From the NCBI RefSeq assembly GCF_001754075.1, contig NZ_MIEH01000023.1:1-64000 (forward strand): 64,000 nucleotides of DNA, written 5' to 3'. This stretch comes from Merdimonas faecis. GTDB lineage: Bacteria; Bacillota; Clostridia; Lachnospirales; Lachnospiraceae. A program made the position numbers and the translations under genes. The notes under the pieces are model-generated. The model worked only from the letters and a program-made list of their open reading frames with translations, made no database searches and was not told the DNA's origin. Below, one piece after another: positions 42,598 to 57,795 of the stretch. Positions within the stretch are counted from its first letter, which is position 1; each line of letters begins with the position of its first letter.

Positions 42598-43701
42598 ATG
42601 ATGTATGAATACTGGCTGGCGAAAGTGAGGCCGTTATCGGCCAGGAAAAAAAGAAAGCTGAAGGACGCATATGGCAGTGCCAGAGCCGTATATTATATAG
42701 AAGAAAAAGACCTGCACAGGCTGGGAATTTTGACAAAACAGGAGATCCGGCTGCTGTGCCGGAAAACGGAATCAGAAAAGCAGCTGGAAGAGGAGTGGAA
42801 AAAGCTCGAAATGGCCGGGATACAGATGATACCATATGGCGCGCCAGAGTATCCCCAAAGATTGACACAAATCCAGGATCCGCCTTTTGCGCTTTTTGTC
42901 AAGGGGGATCTTCCGCCGGAAAATCAGCCGGCGGTAGCAATTGTAGGAGCAAGAAAATGTACACCTTACGGGGAGCAGATGGCTTTGGAGTATGGTGAGG
43001 CAATGGCCGGAGCGGGGATTGCGGTAATCAGCGGAATGGCAAGGGGAATCGACGGCGCCGGTCAGAGAGGAGCACTGAACGGAGGAGGGAGGACTTATGG
43101 GGTGCTGGGTTGTGGTGTGGATATCTGCTATCCGAGAGAACATATTGGCCTTTATACAGATATCATGAAAAATGGCGGGATCCTGTCAGAACGCATACCG
43201 GGAGAGCCGCCGCTGCCGGCCTATTTTCCGGAACGGAACCGTATCATCAGCGGGCTTGCAGATGTAGTTCTGGTCATGGAGGCGAAAAGAAAAAGCGGAT
43301 CGCTCATTACGGCAGATCAGGCATTGGAACAAGGCAAAGATGTCTACGCCCTGCCGGGGCCGGCAGACAGCCCTCTAAGCGAGGGGTGTCATCAGCTGAT
43401 CCGTCAAGGGGCAGGAATCCTTTTGTCGCCGCAGGATCTTTTGGAGGAACTGGGGATGGAGAGAATCTGCATTATGAAAAAATCTGACAAGAATAAAAAA
43501 ATGCTTGAAAGTCCCGAAAATATGGTGTATAGTTGTCTCGGTTTATTTCCAAAGGACGTCAGCTATATTATAGAAGAAACAGGATTGGAGCCGGGAAGAG
43601 TCATGGAGGCTCTGATCACGCTGGTACTTGAGGGATATGCCAGAGAAATATCAAAAAATCATTATGTCAGAGCCGAAAAGGGCCCTGGCAGAAAAATATA
43701 A
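42598..43701 (+). CDS. dprA: DNA-processing protein DprA
   Basis: DprA loads RecA on incoming single-stranded DNA. This 367-residue protein has a SAM-like N-terminal part, the Rossmann domain (VAIVGARKCTPYG, SGMARGIDGAGQRGAL, GSLITADQALEQGKDVYALPG) and a C-terminal winged helix (about 300-360). Its position between comM and topA is common in Clostridia. Whether this organism takes up DNA is not shown. Confidence 0.95.
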   Translation: MMYEYWLAKVRPLSARKKRKLKDAYGSARAVYYIEEKDLHRLGILTKQEIRLLCRKTESEKQLEEEWKKLEMAGIQMIPYGAPEYPQRLTQIQDPPFALFVKGDLPPENQPAVAIVGARKCTPYGEQMALEYGEAMAGAGIAVISGMARGIDGAGQRGALNGGGRTYGVLGCGVDICYPREHIGLYTDIMKNGGILSERIPGEPPLPAYFPERNRIISGLADVVLVMEAKRKSGSLITADQALEQGKDVYALPGPADSPLSEGCHQLIRQGAGILLSPQDLLEELGMERICIMKKSDKNKKMLESPENMVYSCLGLFPKDVSYIIEETGLEPGRVMEALITLVLEGYAREISKNHYVRAEKGPGRKI

Positions 43702-43715
43702 AACGGAGGAAAGAT

Positions 43716-45800
43716 ATGGCACGCTATCTTGTAATCGTGGAGTCACCGGCAAAGGTGAAAACAATCAAAAAGTTTTTGGGGAGCAATTATGTTGTAATGG
43801 CATCCAACGGCCATGTGCGCGACCTGCCCAAAAGCCAGCTTGGCATCGATGTAGAGCATGACTTTGAGCCAAAGTATATCACGATTCGAGGGAAGGGTGA
43901 GATTTTGGCGGCATTGAGAAAGGAAGTCAAAAAGGCGGACAAAGTATATCTGGCAACCGACCCGGACCGGGAAGGAGAAGCGATTTCCTGGCATTTAAGC
44001 CAGGCGCTGAAGCTGGATAAAAAGAAAACATATCGGATCAGTTTTAATGAAATTACGAAAAGCGCGGTCAAGGCGTCGTTAAAAAATGCAAGAGAGATTG
44101 ATTCTGATCTGGTAGACGCTCAGCAGGCAAGAAGAGTTCTGGATCGGATTGTAGGCTACCGGATCAGCCCGCTTTTGTGGGCAAAGGTAAAACGGGGATT
44201 AAGCGCGGGGCGTGTGCAGTCAGTCGCACTGCGCATTATTGCCGACCGGGAAGAAGAGATCAATGCCTTTATTCCGGAGGAATACTGGACGCTGGATGCA
44301 AACCTGAAGGTGGAAGGGGAGAAAAAGCTCCTCAGAGCCAAATTCTATGGAAAAGGAAATAAAAAACTGACCATCGGATCCAGGGAAGAGATGGAGCAGA
44401 TATTAAAAGAACTGGAGGGGGCGGAGTATACAGTAGACGAGATCCGCAAAGGCGAAAGGGTCAAGAAGGCTCCGGTACCTTTTACAACCAGTACTCTGCA
44501 GCAGGAGGCATCCAAAGCTCTGAATTTTGCTACCTCAAAGACTATGAGGATTGCCCAGCAGCTATACGAGGGAATTGATATCAAAGGAAATGGAACAGTA
44601 GGTCTGATCACCTATCTGCGTACGGACTCTACAAGAGTATCGGCAGAGGCGGATCAGACTGTGAGGGAATATATCGGCGGTACTTACGGCCCGGAATATG
44701 TGGCCTCCAGAGATATTTCCAGTGCCAGGGACGGCAGGGGAGTACAGGATGCTCATGAGGCAATCCGGCCTACAGATGTTACGAGAACACCGGCGGCTAT
44801 GAAGGATTCCCTGACCAGAGACCAGTTCCGTCTCTACCAGCTGGTATGGAAACGTTTTGTGGCAAGCAGGATGCAGCCGGCTAAATATGAGACTACCTCC
44901 GTGAGGATCGCGGCAGGGGAATATCGGTTTACAGTAGCCGCATCCAGGATAGCGTTTGAAGGATTCCGGTGTGTATATACAGAAGCCGATGAAGAGAAGG
45001 AAGAAAATAACGTGCTGGTAAAAGGGCTGGATGAGAATGCAAAACTTTCCAAAGAAAGCTTTGAGACGAAACAGCACTTTACACAGCCGCCGGCTCACTA
45101 TACGGAGGCCGCTCTGGTCAAAACCTTAGAGGAGCTTGGGATCGGACGTCCCAGTACCTATGCGCCGACGATCACCACGATCATTTCCAGAAGATATGTG
45201 GCGAAGGAAAATAAAAATCTTTATATGACAGAGATTGGCGAGGTAGTCAATAACATCATGAAGCAATCATTCCCCAGCATCGTGGATGTGAATTTTACGG
45301 CAAATATGGAAGGACTGCTGGATGGTGTTGCAGAAGGGAAGGTAAGATGGAAAACTATTATCGAGAACTTCTATCCGGATCTGGATGCTGCTGTGAAGAA
45401 AGCGGAAGAAGAGCAGGAAAAGGTAAAGATCGAAGATGAAGTGACCGACGTGATCTGTGAGCAGTGCGGTCGGAATATGGTGATCAAATATGGCCCTCAC
45501 GGAAGATTTCTGGCCTGTCCCGGATTTCCGGAGTGCCGGAATACCAAGCCATATCTGGAAAAGATCGGTGTGCCCTGCCCTGTCTGCGGTAAAGATGTAG
45601 TGATCCGCAAGACAAAAAAAGGCAGAAAATATTATGGCTGTGAGGATAACCCGAACTGTGAATTTATGTCATGGCAGAAACCATCGGTAAAGAAATGTCC
45701 GCGCTGCGGAAGCTATATGGTAGAGAAGGGAAATAAGCTTCTGTGCAGTGATGAGACCTGTGGTTATGTGGAAGATAAGAGAAATGTAAAGAATATTTAG
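43716..45800 (+). CDS. topA: DNA topoisomerase I
   Basis: A type IA topoisomerase that relaxes negative supercoils. The 694-residue protein has a Toprim domain (YLVIVESPAKVKTIKKFLG, ATDPDREGEAISWHL), the catalytic Tyr in GLITYLRTDSTR, and about three C-terminal zinc ribbons with CEQCGRNM, CPVCGKDVVIR and CPRCGSYM. AGGAAAG is just before the ATG. All parts are intact. Confidence 0.97.
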   Translation: MARYLVIVESPAKVKTIKKFLGSNYVVMASNGHVRDLPKSQLGIDVEHDFEPKYITIRGKGEILAALRKEVKKADKVYLATDPDREGEAISWHLSQALKLDKKKTYRISFNEITKSAVKASLKNAREIDSDLVDAQQARRVLDRIVGYRISPLLWAKVKRGLSAGRVQSVALRIIADREEEINAFIPEEYWTLDANLKVEGEKKLLRAKFYGKGNKKLTIGSREEMEQILKELEGAEYTVDEIRKGERVKKAPVPFTTSTLQQEASKALNFATSKTMRIAQQLYEGIDIKGNGTVGLITYLRTDSTRVSAEADQTVREYIGGTYGPEYVASRDISSARDGRGVQDAHEAIRPTDVTRTPAAMKDSLTRDQFRLYQLVWKRFVASRMQPAKYETTSVRIAAGEYRFTVAASRIAFEGFRCVYTEADEEKEENNVLVKGLDENAKLSKESFETKQHFTQPPAHYTEAALVKTLEELGIGRPSTYAPTITTIISRRYVAKENKNLYMTEIGEVVNNIMKQSFPSIVDVNFTANMEGLLDGVAEGKVRWKTIIENFYPDLDAAVKKAEEEQEKVKIEDEVTDVICEQCGRNMVIKYGPHGRFLACPGFPECRNTKPYLEKIGVPCPVCGKDVVIRKTKKGRKYYGCEDNPNCEFMSWQKPSVKKCPRCGSYMVEKGNKLLCSDETCGYVEDKRNVKNI

Positions 45801-45862
45801 AAAATTTGTTGAATGTTTATATAATGTATGATAATATTACTTTCAAAGGATGGAGGATTGCC

Positions 45863-46648
45863 ATGAGTGTACAATTATTAGATAAAACAAGGAAAATCAA
45901 CAAATTACTGCACAATAACAATTCCAGCAAGGTCGTATTTAACGACATTTGTGCGGTACTGACAGAAATTTTGAATTCCAACGTGGTTGTGATCAGTAAG
46001 AAGGGGAAGGTGCTGGGCTGCAGCAAATGCGAGGGCGTGCCGCTGATCGAAGAGCTTATTGAACAGAAGGTAGGAACGCATATTGACGGGATGCTGAATG
46101 AAAGGCTCTTAAGTATCCTTTCTACGAAGGAAAATGTTAATCTGGAGACCTTAGGCTTCTCCGCTGATGTGGTGAAGGGGTATCAGGCGATCATCACACC
46201 GATCGATATCGCCGGCGAACGGCTGGGAACGCTGTTCATCTATAAGATTGACCAGATTTATGAAATTGATGATATTATCCTGAGTGAATACGGAACCACG
46301 GTGGTAGGGCTTGAGATGTTAAGGTCTGTCAACGAGGAAAATGCGGAAGAAAGCAGGAAAGAGCATATTGTCCAGTCTGCCATCAGCACGCTGTCATATT
46401 CCGAACTGGAAGCGATCATCCACATTTTTGATGAGCTGGATGGAACAGAGGGAATCCTGGTAGCCAGCAAGATTGCAGACCGTGTGGGAATTACCAGGTC
46501 TGTGATCGTAAATGCGCTCCGTAAGTTTGAGAGCGCCGGTGTCATCGAATCCCGTTCTTCCGGTATGAAAGGAACTTACATCAAGGTAGTCAATGATTAT
46601 GTATTTACAGAGCTGGAGCATATTAAGGCTGAGCGCATGCAGAAATAG
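45863..46648 (+). CDS. codY: GTP-sensing transcriptional regulator CodY
   Basis: CodY represses nutrient-starvation genes when GTP and branched-chain amino acids are high. The 261-residue protein has a GAF ligand domain (about 1-155) starting LLDKTRKINKLLHNN, and a winged helix (about 200-255) with VASKIADRVGITRSVIVNALRKFESAGVI shortened to the helix-turn-helix. Start is ATG 45863 with GGAGG 6 nt upstream; an in-frame start at 45806 has no such site. Neighbouring guaB and azlCD are plausible targets by pathway, but no CodY box was verified. Confidence 0.95.
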   Translation: MSVQLLDKTRKINKLLHNNNSSKVVFNDICAVLTEILNSNVVVISKKGKVLGCSKCEGVPLIEELIEQKVGTHIDGMLNERLLSILSTKENVNLETLGFSADVVKGYQAIITPIDIAGERLGTLFIYKIDQIYEIDDIILSEYGTTVVGLEMLRSVNEENAEESRKEHIVQSAISTLSYSELEAIIHIFDELDGTEGILVASKIADRVGITRSVIVNALRKFESAGVIESRSSGMKGTYIKVVNDYVFTELEHIKAERMQK

Positions 46649-46660
46649 GAGAGGGACTTT

Positions 46661-46963
46661 ATGTACGAAGAGTGTTCTGCCAGGCTCCGTATGGTGCGGG
46701 TCATTTTAAAAGACGGATATCTGGATGAGGTTTCTCATCCGTGCAGTGTAATAAAGTATCGTCCGGAGGAGGAATGCATATACTTATTAACGGAAAACAA
46801 ACTTTCATCGTTTTCTCTGGATGGAATCTATGAATGTCAGATTGATACCGGAAAAGGGACCCTTGCCTGTACCGGAATGCTGCTGGAGCGTTACTGGAAT
46901 AAATCAGGGAATGTGATCAAATTCCGGATTCAGAATGGATTTTATAAAAATCTTGTAAACTAA
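46661..46963 (+). CDS. Conserved-looking hypothetical protein after codY
   Basis: A 100-residue protein with no signal peptide or membrane segment. It has alternating hydrophobic and charged residues suggestive of a beta-barrel or PilZ-like fold (VRVILKDGYLDEVSHP, YLLTENKLSSFSLDGIYECQI), but I do not recognise a family. AGGAGAGG precedes it and it lies 12 bp after codY, so co-transcription and perhaps a linked function are likely. Confidence 0.7.
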   Translation: MYEECSARLRMVRVILKDGYLDEVSHPCSVIKYRPEEECIYLLTENKLSSFSLDGIYECQIDTGKGTLACTGMLLERYWNKSGNVIKFRIQNGFYKNLVN

Positions 46964-46974
46964 ATAAAAGTGTG

Positions 46975-47003
46975 TTGACAAATCCGAAAGAGAGTGCTAT
47001 TTT
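46975..47003 (+). promoter_or_regulatory. Sigma-A promoter of groESL
   Basis: TTGACA (46975-46980), 17-nt spacer, TATTTT (46998-47003). Transcription would begin near 47010, just ahead of the CIRCE operator. Confidence 0.7.
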
Positions 47004-47017
47004 ATACCTAGAGTTTT

Positions 47018-47044
47018 TCAGCACTCTCTTTTAGTGAGTGCTAA
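47018..47044 (+). promoter_or_regulatory. CIRCE operator (HrcA binding site)
   Basis: TCAGCACTC, 9-nt spacer TCTTTTAGT, GAGTGCTAA, matching the CIRCE consensus TTAGCACTC-N9-GAGTGCTAA with one mismatch. It places groESL under heat-shock control by HrcA. A further GAGTGCT half-site in the promoter spacer (46992-46998) can pair with the left arm. Confidence 0.93.
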
Positions 47045-47076
47045 CAAATAGATTTAAATCTAAGGAGGCATATTCT

Positions 47077-49019
<1,943 letters not shown>

Positions 49020-49086
49020 TTCCCGGATAAATACAGTTCACACTGTGAGCCATAGTCTGGTTCTCACAGATAAAAGTGAAAATTTT

Positions 49087-49117
49087 GAAAACTCCCCTTA
49101 GGGGGAGTTTTCTTTTT
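49087..49117 (+). terminator. Terminator of groESL
   Basis: GAAAACTCCCC (49087-49097), loop TTAG, GGGGAGTTTTC (49102-49112), then TTTTT. Confidence 0.93.
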
Positions 49118-49175
49118 GTGTAGAAATGTGTTACAATGATACCAATCAGTATATATTTTTTGGAGGAATAAATAA

Positions 49176-49667
49176 ATGAGTGACTTCTATACAGAACAGC
49201 TTGTAAAAAAACAGTCTGGGGCAAAGGAGATGGCGATCAGAGCGGGGCTGATCGTACTGACGGTCATCGCCGTGTTTATCGTGCTTATGTTTCCGTTAGG
49301 GATCATTCTGCCGATACTGGCTGTTGTGCTGGATGTATTCATGTTCCGCAGGCTGAATGTGGAGTATGAATATCTGTTTGTCAACGGAGATCTTGACGTG
49401 GACAAGATCATGAGCCGTGCAAAGCGTAAGAGAATGTTCTCGATGAATGTTTCAGAGATGGAACTTCTGGCGCCGTCAGATGCTCCGGAGCTTCGTCAGT
49501 ATCAGAACGCAAAGACGCTGGACTTTTCTTCCGGAACCGGACAGGCTAAGTTGTACACATTAGTCGTAGCGGATCACGGGGAACTGAAAAAAGTGGTATT
49601 TGAGCCAAATGAAACGATTATTGAAGGCTTTTTTGTGCTGGCACCCAGAAAAGTCATCAGAAAATAG
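49176..49667 (+). CDS. Hypothetical membrane protein
   Basis: A 163-residue protein with two adjacent membrane helices (about 20-58, with GLIVLTVIAVFIVLMFPLG and IILPILAVVLDVFMF), followed by a soluble cytoplasmic part with FRRLNVEYEYLFVNGDLDVDKI and a beta-rich end. The pattern is like small DUF6106-type proteins of Lachnospiraceae, but I am not certain. GGAGG precedes the ATG. Function unknown. Confidence 0.7.
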   Translation: MSDFYTEQLVKKQSGAKEMAIRAGLIVLTVIAVFIVLMFPLGIILPILAVVLDVFMFRRLNVEYEYLFVNGDLDVDKIMSRAKRKRMFSMNVSEMELLAPSDAPELRQYQNAKTLDFSSGTGQAKLYTLVVADHGELKKVVFEPNETIIEGFFVLAPRKVIRK

Positions 49668-49697
49668 TTGACAAATCATGTCAGGATTCGATATGAT
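49668..49697 (+). promoter_or_regulatory. guaB: Sigma-A promoter of guaB
   Basis: TTGACA (49668-49673), 18-nt spacer, TATGAT (49692-49697), ending 50 bp before the guaB ATG. No purine riboswitch fits in the leader. Confidence 0.72.
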
Positions 49698-49741
49698 AGC
49701 TGTTAAATATTACAATTTTGCAATGGTGAAAGAGAGGATGA

Positions 49742-51202
<1,461 letters not shown>

Positions 51203-51218
51203 TTGATTAGAGAATGAA

Positions 51219-51248
51219 AAGCCAGGCGCAGATGCGTCTGGCTTTTTT
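51219..51248 (+). terminator. Terminator of guaB
   Basis: GCCAGGCGC and GCGTCTGGC pair with one G-T wobble around a short loop, followed by TTTTTTT. Confidence 0.9.
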
Positions 51249-51405
51249 TGACAGGACAGTAAAAATTTACTAAAATCTTAAAAAAGTACAAATGAAAAAA
51301 GGGAATGTAAAAAATATTTAAAAAAAGTGAAAAATCACAGAAACTTTGTCCTAATGCTTCGAAGGTCTGCTGTGGTAAAGTGTATACATCCAAAAAAGTT
51401 CATCG

Positions 51406-51690
51406 AATGAAGTCAAAATCTTTATGCCGACCATGAAGTCCTGCTATGCGGCGGCCATCGTGACCACGTTCATGACGAGCTGGAATAATTATCTGTGGCC
51501 GTTGACCGCACTGCAGTCGCCGGAAAAGAGAACTCTGCCGCTGATTCTTTCCGCAATGGGTTCCTCTTATACGCCAGATTATGGTATGATGATGGTGGCG
51601 GTTGTGATCGCGACAATCCCGACAGCATTGATCTTCTTCCTGATGCAGAAACAGTTTGTGGCAGGAATGACAGGCTCTGTAAAGGGATAG
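51406..51690 (+). pseudogene. Remnant of a sugar ABC transporter permease (MalG/LacG type), C-terminal end
   Basis: About 95 codons encode the end of a binding-protein-dependent sugar permease: NEVKIFMPTMKSC, VTTFMTSWNNYLWPL and PDYGMMMVAVVIATIPTALIFF, ending KQFVAGMTGSVKG. This matches the last third of MalG/LacG-type proteins and includes the cytoplasmic coupling segment and the last two membrane helices. The first two thirds, the other permease and the binding protein are absent. The frame is open back to a stop at 51376 but there is no ribosome site. The 150 bp upstream are very AT-rich. lacZ follows after 30 bp, so this is probably what is left of the operon's transporter. Confidence 0.85.
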
Positions 51691-51696
51691 CTTTGA

Positions 51697-54726
<3,030 letters not shown>

Positions 54727-54727
54727 T

Positions 54728-56665
54728 ATGGAAGATTATTGTAAGGTTCTGATCATTGATGATGAATTCATCATGCGTCAGGGCATGAAGCATATGCTGG
54801 AATGGGAAAAAGAAGGCTTTCAGATCGTTGGTGAGGCCACCAACGGTCAAGAGGGCCTTGATTTGATTGAAAAGCTGGAGCCGGATATCGTGCTTGCGGA
54901 TATTGTCATGCCGGTGCTGGACGGGATTGAATTTTCCCAGATCCTGAAGCAGAAATATCCGGGAATCCAGCTGATCATTCTCAGTAGCTATGACAAATTT
55001 GAATATGTAAAATCTACACTGCTGAACGGAGCGTCAGATTATATACTGAAGCCCACACTCAATCCGGAGATCCTTCTGAAAACCCTGCAGAAGGCGGCAA
55101 GGAACATCCCCGGGCTTACACTGCGCAAGGAGAAGGAGCTGTCGCCCCGAGTGATGCTGGAACGCTTTCTGATGGGATACCGGGATAGACTGGATGAGGT
55201 GTTGTTTGTTAATACTTTTCCACATAGTTTGTACCGGGTCGCGGGAATTGATCTGCGTGCTTTGCAGGAAGGGCAAAAGCCCCGCATCGTGAAGTTTAGC
55301 GATATGGCGGAGGAATATTTCGAAAGACAGACAGAATATGAAATGCTGTCAGTGCTCATTGAAGAAGAGATCCTCTGCATGGTATTCAATTTCCGCGTCA
55401 GGGATGAAGAGCGTGTTCTGAGGGATATGCAGGGGTTTGCGGATAAAATGAACAGCATCTTTGACCGGGTATTCTTTGTGATAGGAGACAGCTTTTCCGG
55501 GATTCAGGGAATACGGAAAAGTTATCAGAAAGAAATACGTCCGAATCTTGGAATGAAATTTTATTACCCGGGAACGGCGATGCTTCTTAGCAGCCAGGTA
55601 AAGATAACGGCCGAGGAGACCCGGTTCGCGTTTGAAGACTACAGCAGTGCACTGATGCGGCGGCAGTATGGCAGGGCGCTGGAGATGTTCCGGGAATATA
55701 CGTTTCTTTTGTGCGAAGCGAAAGCGGATGTGTACCGGCTGAAAAATTTGACGAAAAATCTTTTCTACAATTATCTGATCGAGATGGAAAAGTGCCAGGT
55801 GGATATCGGAACCATGAAGAGAGCTTATTTTTCCAGTATCGACAAGGCGGAAAACGTGGAAAAAGTCAGAAGCGGTGGCCCGTATCATGAAAAGCATGGA
55901 GGAAGACGGGCAGAAACATATGACGATAATGGATTCCGGCAGTGTGCGCTCTTATCAGATGCCCGTCAGCTTACCAGCACTTATAACACGATGATCCGTG
56001 ATATCAATCAGTATATTGAACAGATTGTCTCCATAGAGAAAGAGAAACGCACCGCAGAGATCCATGCGCTTCAGATGCAGATCAATCCGCACTATATGTA
56101 TAATACTCTGGCCAGTATAAAATGGCTGGCCTGGCAGCAGGATACGAAGAAGACGACAGAGGTGATCGATGCATTTATTTCGCTGCTCAGAAATACGATC
56201 AGCAATACAGATGAATTTATCACGGTTGAGCAGGAAATCCGGAATCTGGAAAATTATGTAAAGATCAATCAGGTGCGGTACGGAGATCATGTAAAGGTGG
56301 AATATTATATTCCGGTGCAGTGTATGGAGTTAAGGCTTCCCAAACTGATCCTCCAGCCTTTTGTAGAAAATGCATTTTTCCATGGATTTCCGGAGGGACG
56401 TACCGGCTGCATCCAGATTTTTGCACGGCTGGAGGAGAGGTATCTCCGGTTTGATATTGAGGATAACGGCGTGGGGATGAATGCAGAAACGCTGATGTCG
56501 CTTAAGCAGAAGGAGAAGATCAAGGGAGAGCATTTCACCGGGATCGGTGTGAATAATGTGGATGACCGGATTAAAATGATCTATGGTATGGACTATGGCA
56601 TCAATATTGTCAGCAAAGAAGAGAGCGGGACAACGGTAACGATCAAAATACCGATACGAAAATAA
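54728..56665 (+). CDS. Fused response regulator receiver and YesM-type histidine kinase
   Basis: A 645-residue fusion. Residues 1-120 are a receiver domain (LIIDDE, Asp58 in VLADIVMP, ILKP) and 130-378 look like the middle domain of YesN regulators, ending where an AraC DNA-binding domain should begin. Residues 413-645 are the cytoplasmic end of a YesM kinase: QLTSTYNTMIRDI, His455 in QMQINPHYMYNTL, PFVENAFFHG (N box), DIEDNGVGMN and GIGVNNVDDRI. Residues 381-412 look non-protein-like, but the +1 frame there reads ARIMKSMEEDGQKHMTIMD, plausible for a HAMP region. I infer a deletion joining two neighbouring genes plus a later frame slip. It has no membrane or DNA-binding domain. Confidence 0.85.
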   Translation: MEDYCKVLIIDDEFIMRQGMKHMLEWEKEGFQIVGEATNGQEGLDLIEKLEPDIVLADIVMPVLDGIEFSQILKQKYPGIQLIILSSYDKFEYVKSTLLNGASDYILKPTLNPEILLKTLQKAARNIPGLTLRKEKELSPRVMLERFLMGYRDRLDEVLFVNTFPHSLYRVAGIDLRALQEGQKPRIVKFSDMAEEYFERQTEYEMLSVLIEEEILCMVFNFRVRDEERVLRDMQGFADKMNSIFDRVFFVIGDSFSGIQGIRKSYQKEIRPNLGMKFYYPGTAMLLSSQVKITAEETRFAFEDYSSALMRRQYGRALEMFREYTFLLCEAKADVYRLKNLTKNLFYNYLIEMEKCQVDIGTMKRAYFSSIDKAENVEKVRSGGPYHEKHGGRRAETYDDNGFRQCALLSDARQLTSTYNTMIRDINQYIEQIVSIEKEKRTAEIHALQMQINPHYMYNTLASIKWLAWQQDTKKTTEVIDAFISLLRNTISNTDEFITVEQEIRNLENYVKINQVRYGDHVKVEYYIPVQCMELRLPKLILQPFVENAFFHGFPEGRTGCIQIFARLEERYLRFDIEDNGVGMNAETLMSLKQKEKIKGEHFTGIGVNNVDDRIKMIYGMDYGINIVSKEESGTTVTIKIPIRK

Positions 56666-56683
56666 AAGAAAAGAGGGGACAGG

Positions 56684-57724
56684 ATGAGAAGAGAAGCATT
56701 TGGAGTGACGAAAAAAGGAGAAAGCGCCTGGCTTTATTCACTGGAAAACAGGCAGGGGCTGAAAGCCCAGGTGACAGACTATGGGGCGGCGCTTGTGCGG
56801 ATGATGGTGCCGGACCGGGACGGCAGGATGCGGGATGTGGTGCTTGGATACGGGGACGTGTCGGGATATGAAAAGGGCACCTGCTTTTTTGGCGCTACGG
56901 TGGGACGATGCGCCAACCGGATCAGAGGAGGAAGTTTTACACTGCGTGGAAAGACCTTCCTGCTGGAGAAAAATGACAATGGTGTCAATACGCTGCATGG
57001 CGGACGGGATTTCACAAACCAGAGACTGTGGAAGGTGGAGAAAGAAGAGGCGCAAAGCATCACCTTCCTTCTGCACAGCCCGGACGGAGACCAGGGATTT
57101 CCAGGAACAGTGGATATCAGGGTTACATATGAGCTGACGGATGACGATGTACTTAGGATCCATTATCATGGCATGCCGGATCAGGACACCATCCTTAATT
57201 TTACCAATCACAGCTACTTTAATCTTGACGGACACGGAGCAGGAAATGTGCTGGAGCAGAAAGTATGGATTGATGCAGATGCATATACCCGGGCGGACCG
57301 GCAGTCTATCCCTACCGGAGAGATCGTATCGGTGGAAGGGACGCCTATGGATTTCAGGACCGGGCAGCTGATCGGTGCCCGGATCGGGGAAGATTATGAG
57401 GCTCTGAATTTTGGCGGAGGCTATGACCATAACTGGGTATTGAATGGCAGCGGCCTGCGGCGCGTGGCCGGTATGTGTTCTTCCCGGAGCGGGATTGGGA
57501 TGGAAGTGTATACGGATCTGCCGGGGATGCAGTTCTACACGGCCAATTTCGTGGAAGATGAAAAAGGGAAGGAAGGCGCCGTGTATGGAAGACGGCAGGG
57601 AGCCTGCTTTGAGACACAGTTCTTCCCGGATGCCATCCATCAGGAATCATTCCCGTCTCCTGTAGTACATGCCGGGGAGATCTATGACACCACCACGGAA
57701 TATCACTTTTTTAAAAATTCATAA
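56684..57724 (+). CDS. galM: Aldose 1-epimerase (galactose mutarotase)
   Basis: A 346-residue beta-sandwich enzyme that interconverts alpha and beta galactose or glucose after LacZ cleavage. Visible motifs include NRIRGGSFTL, NTLHGGRDF, and TNHSYFNLDGHG with the catalytic His; the Glu base lies in the C-terminal CFETQFFPDA. AGAGGGGAC precedes the ATG. It fits the galactose theme of the locus. Confidence 0.93.
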   Translation: MRREAFGVTKKGESAWLYSLENRQGLKAQVTDYGAALVRMMVPDRDGRMRDVVLGYGDVSGYEKGTCFFGATVGRCANRIRGGSFTLRGKTFLLEKNDNGVNTLHGGRDFTNQRLWKVEKEEAQSITFLLHSPDGDQGFPGTVDIRVTYELTDDDVLRIHYHGMPDQDTILNFTNHSYFNLDGHGAGNVLEQKVWIDADAYTRADRQSIPTGEIVSVEGTPMDFRTGQLIGARIGEDYEALNFGGGYDHNWVLNGSGLRRVAGMCSSRSGIGMEVYTDLPGMQFYTANFVEDEKGKEGAVYGRRQGACFETQFFPDAIHQESFPSPVVHAGEIYDTTTEYHFFKNS

Positions 57725-57795
57725 AATCCTAAGGTTCTTTTTCGGAAATCTTCCTGGTTCTGTGATAAGATAGCAGCAGATGGGAAGGATATCTG

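Noticed and set aside
51424-51690. The permease tail as a functional small membrane protein
   Set aside because: It lacks a ribosome site and matches only the last third of MalG/LacG-type proteins, so a remnant is simpler.
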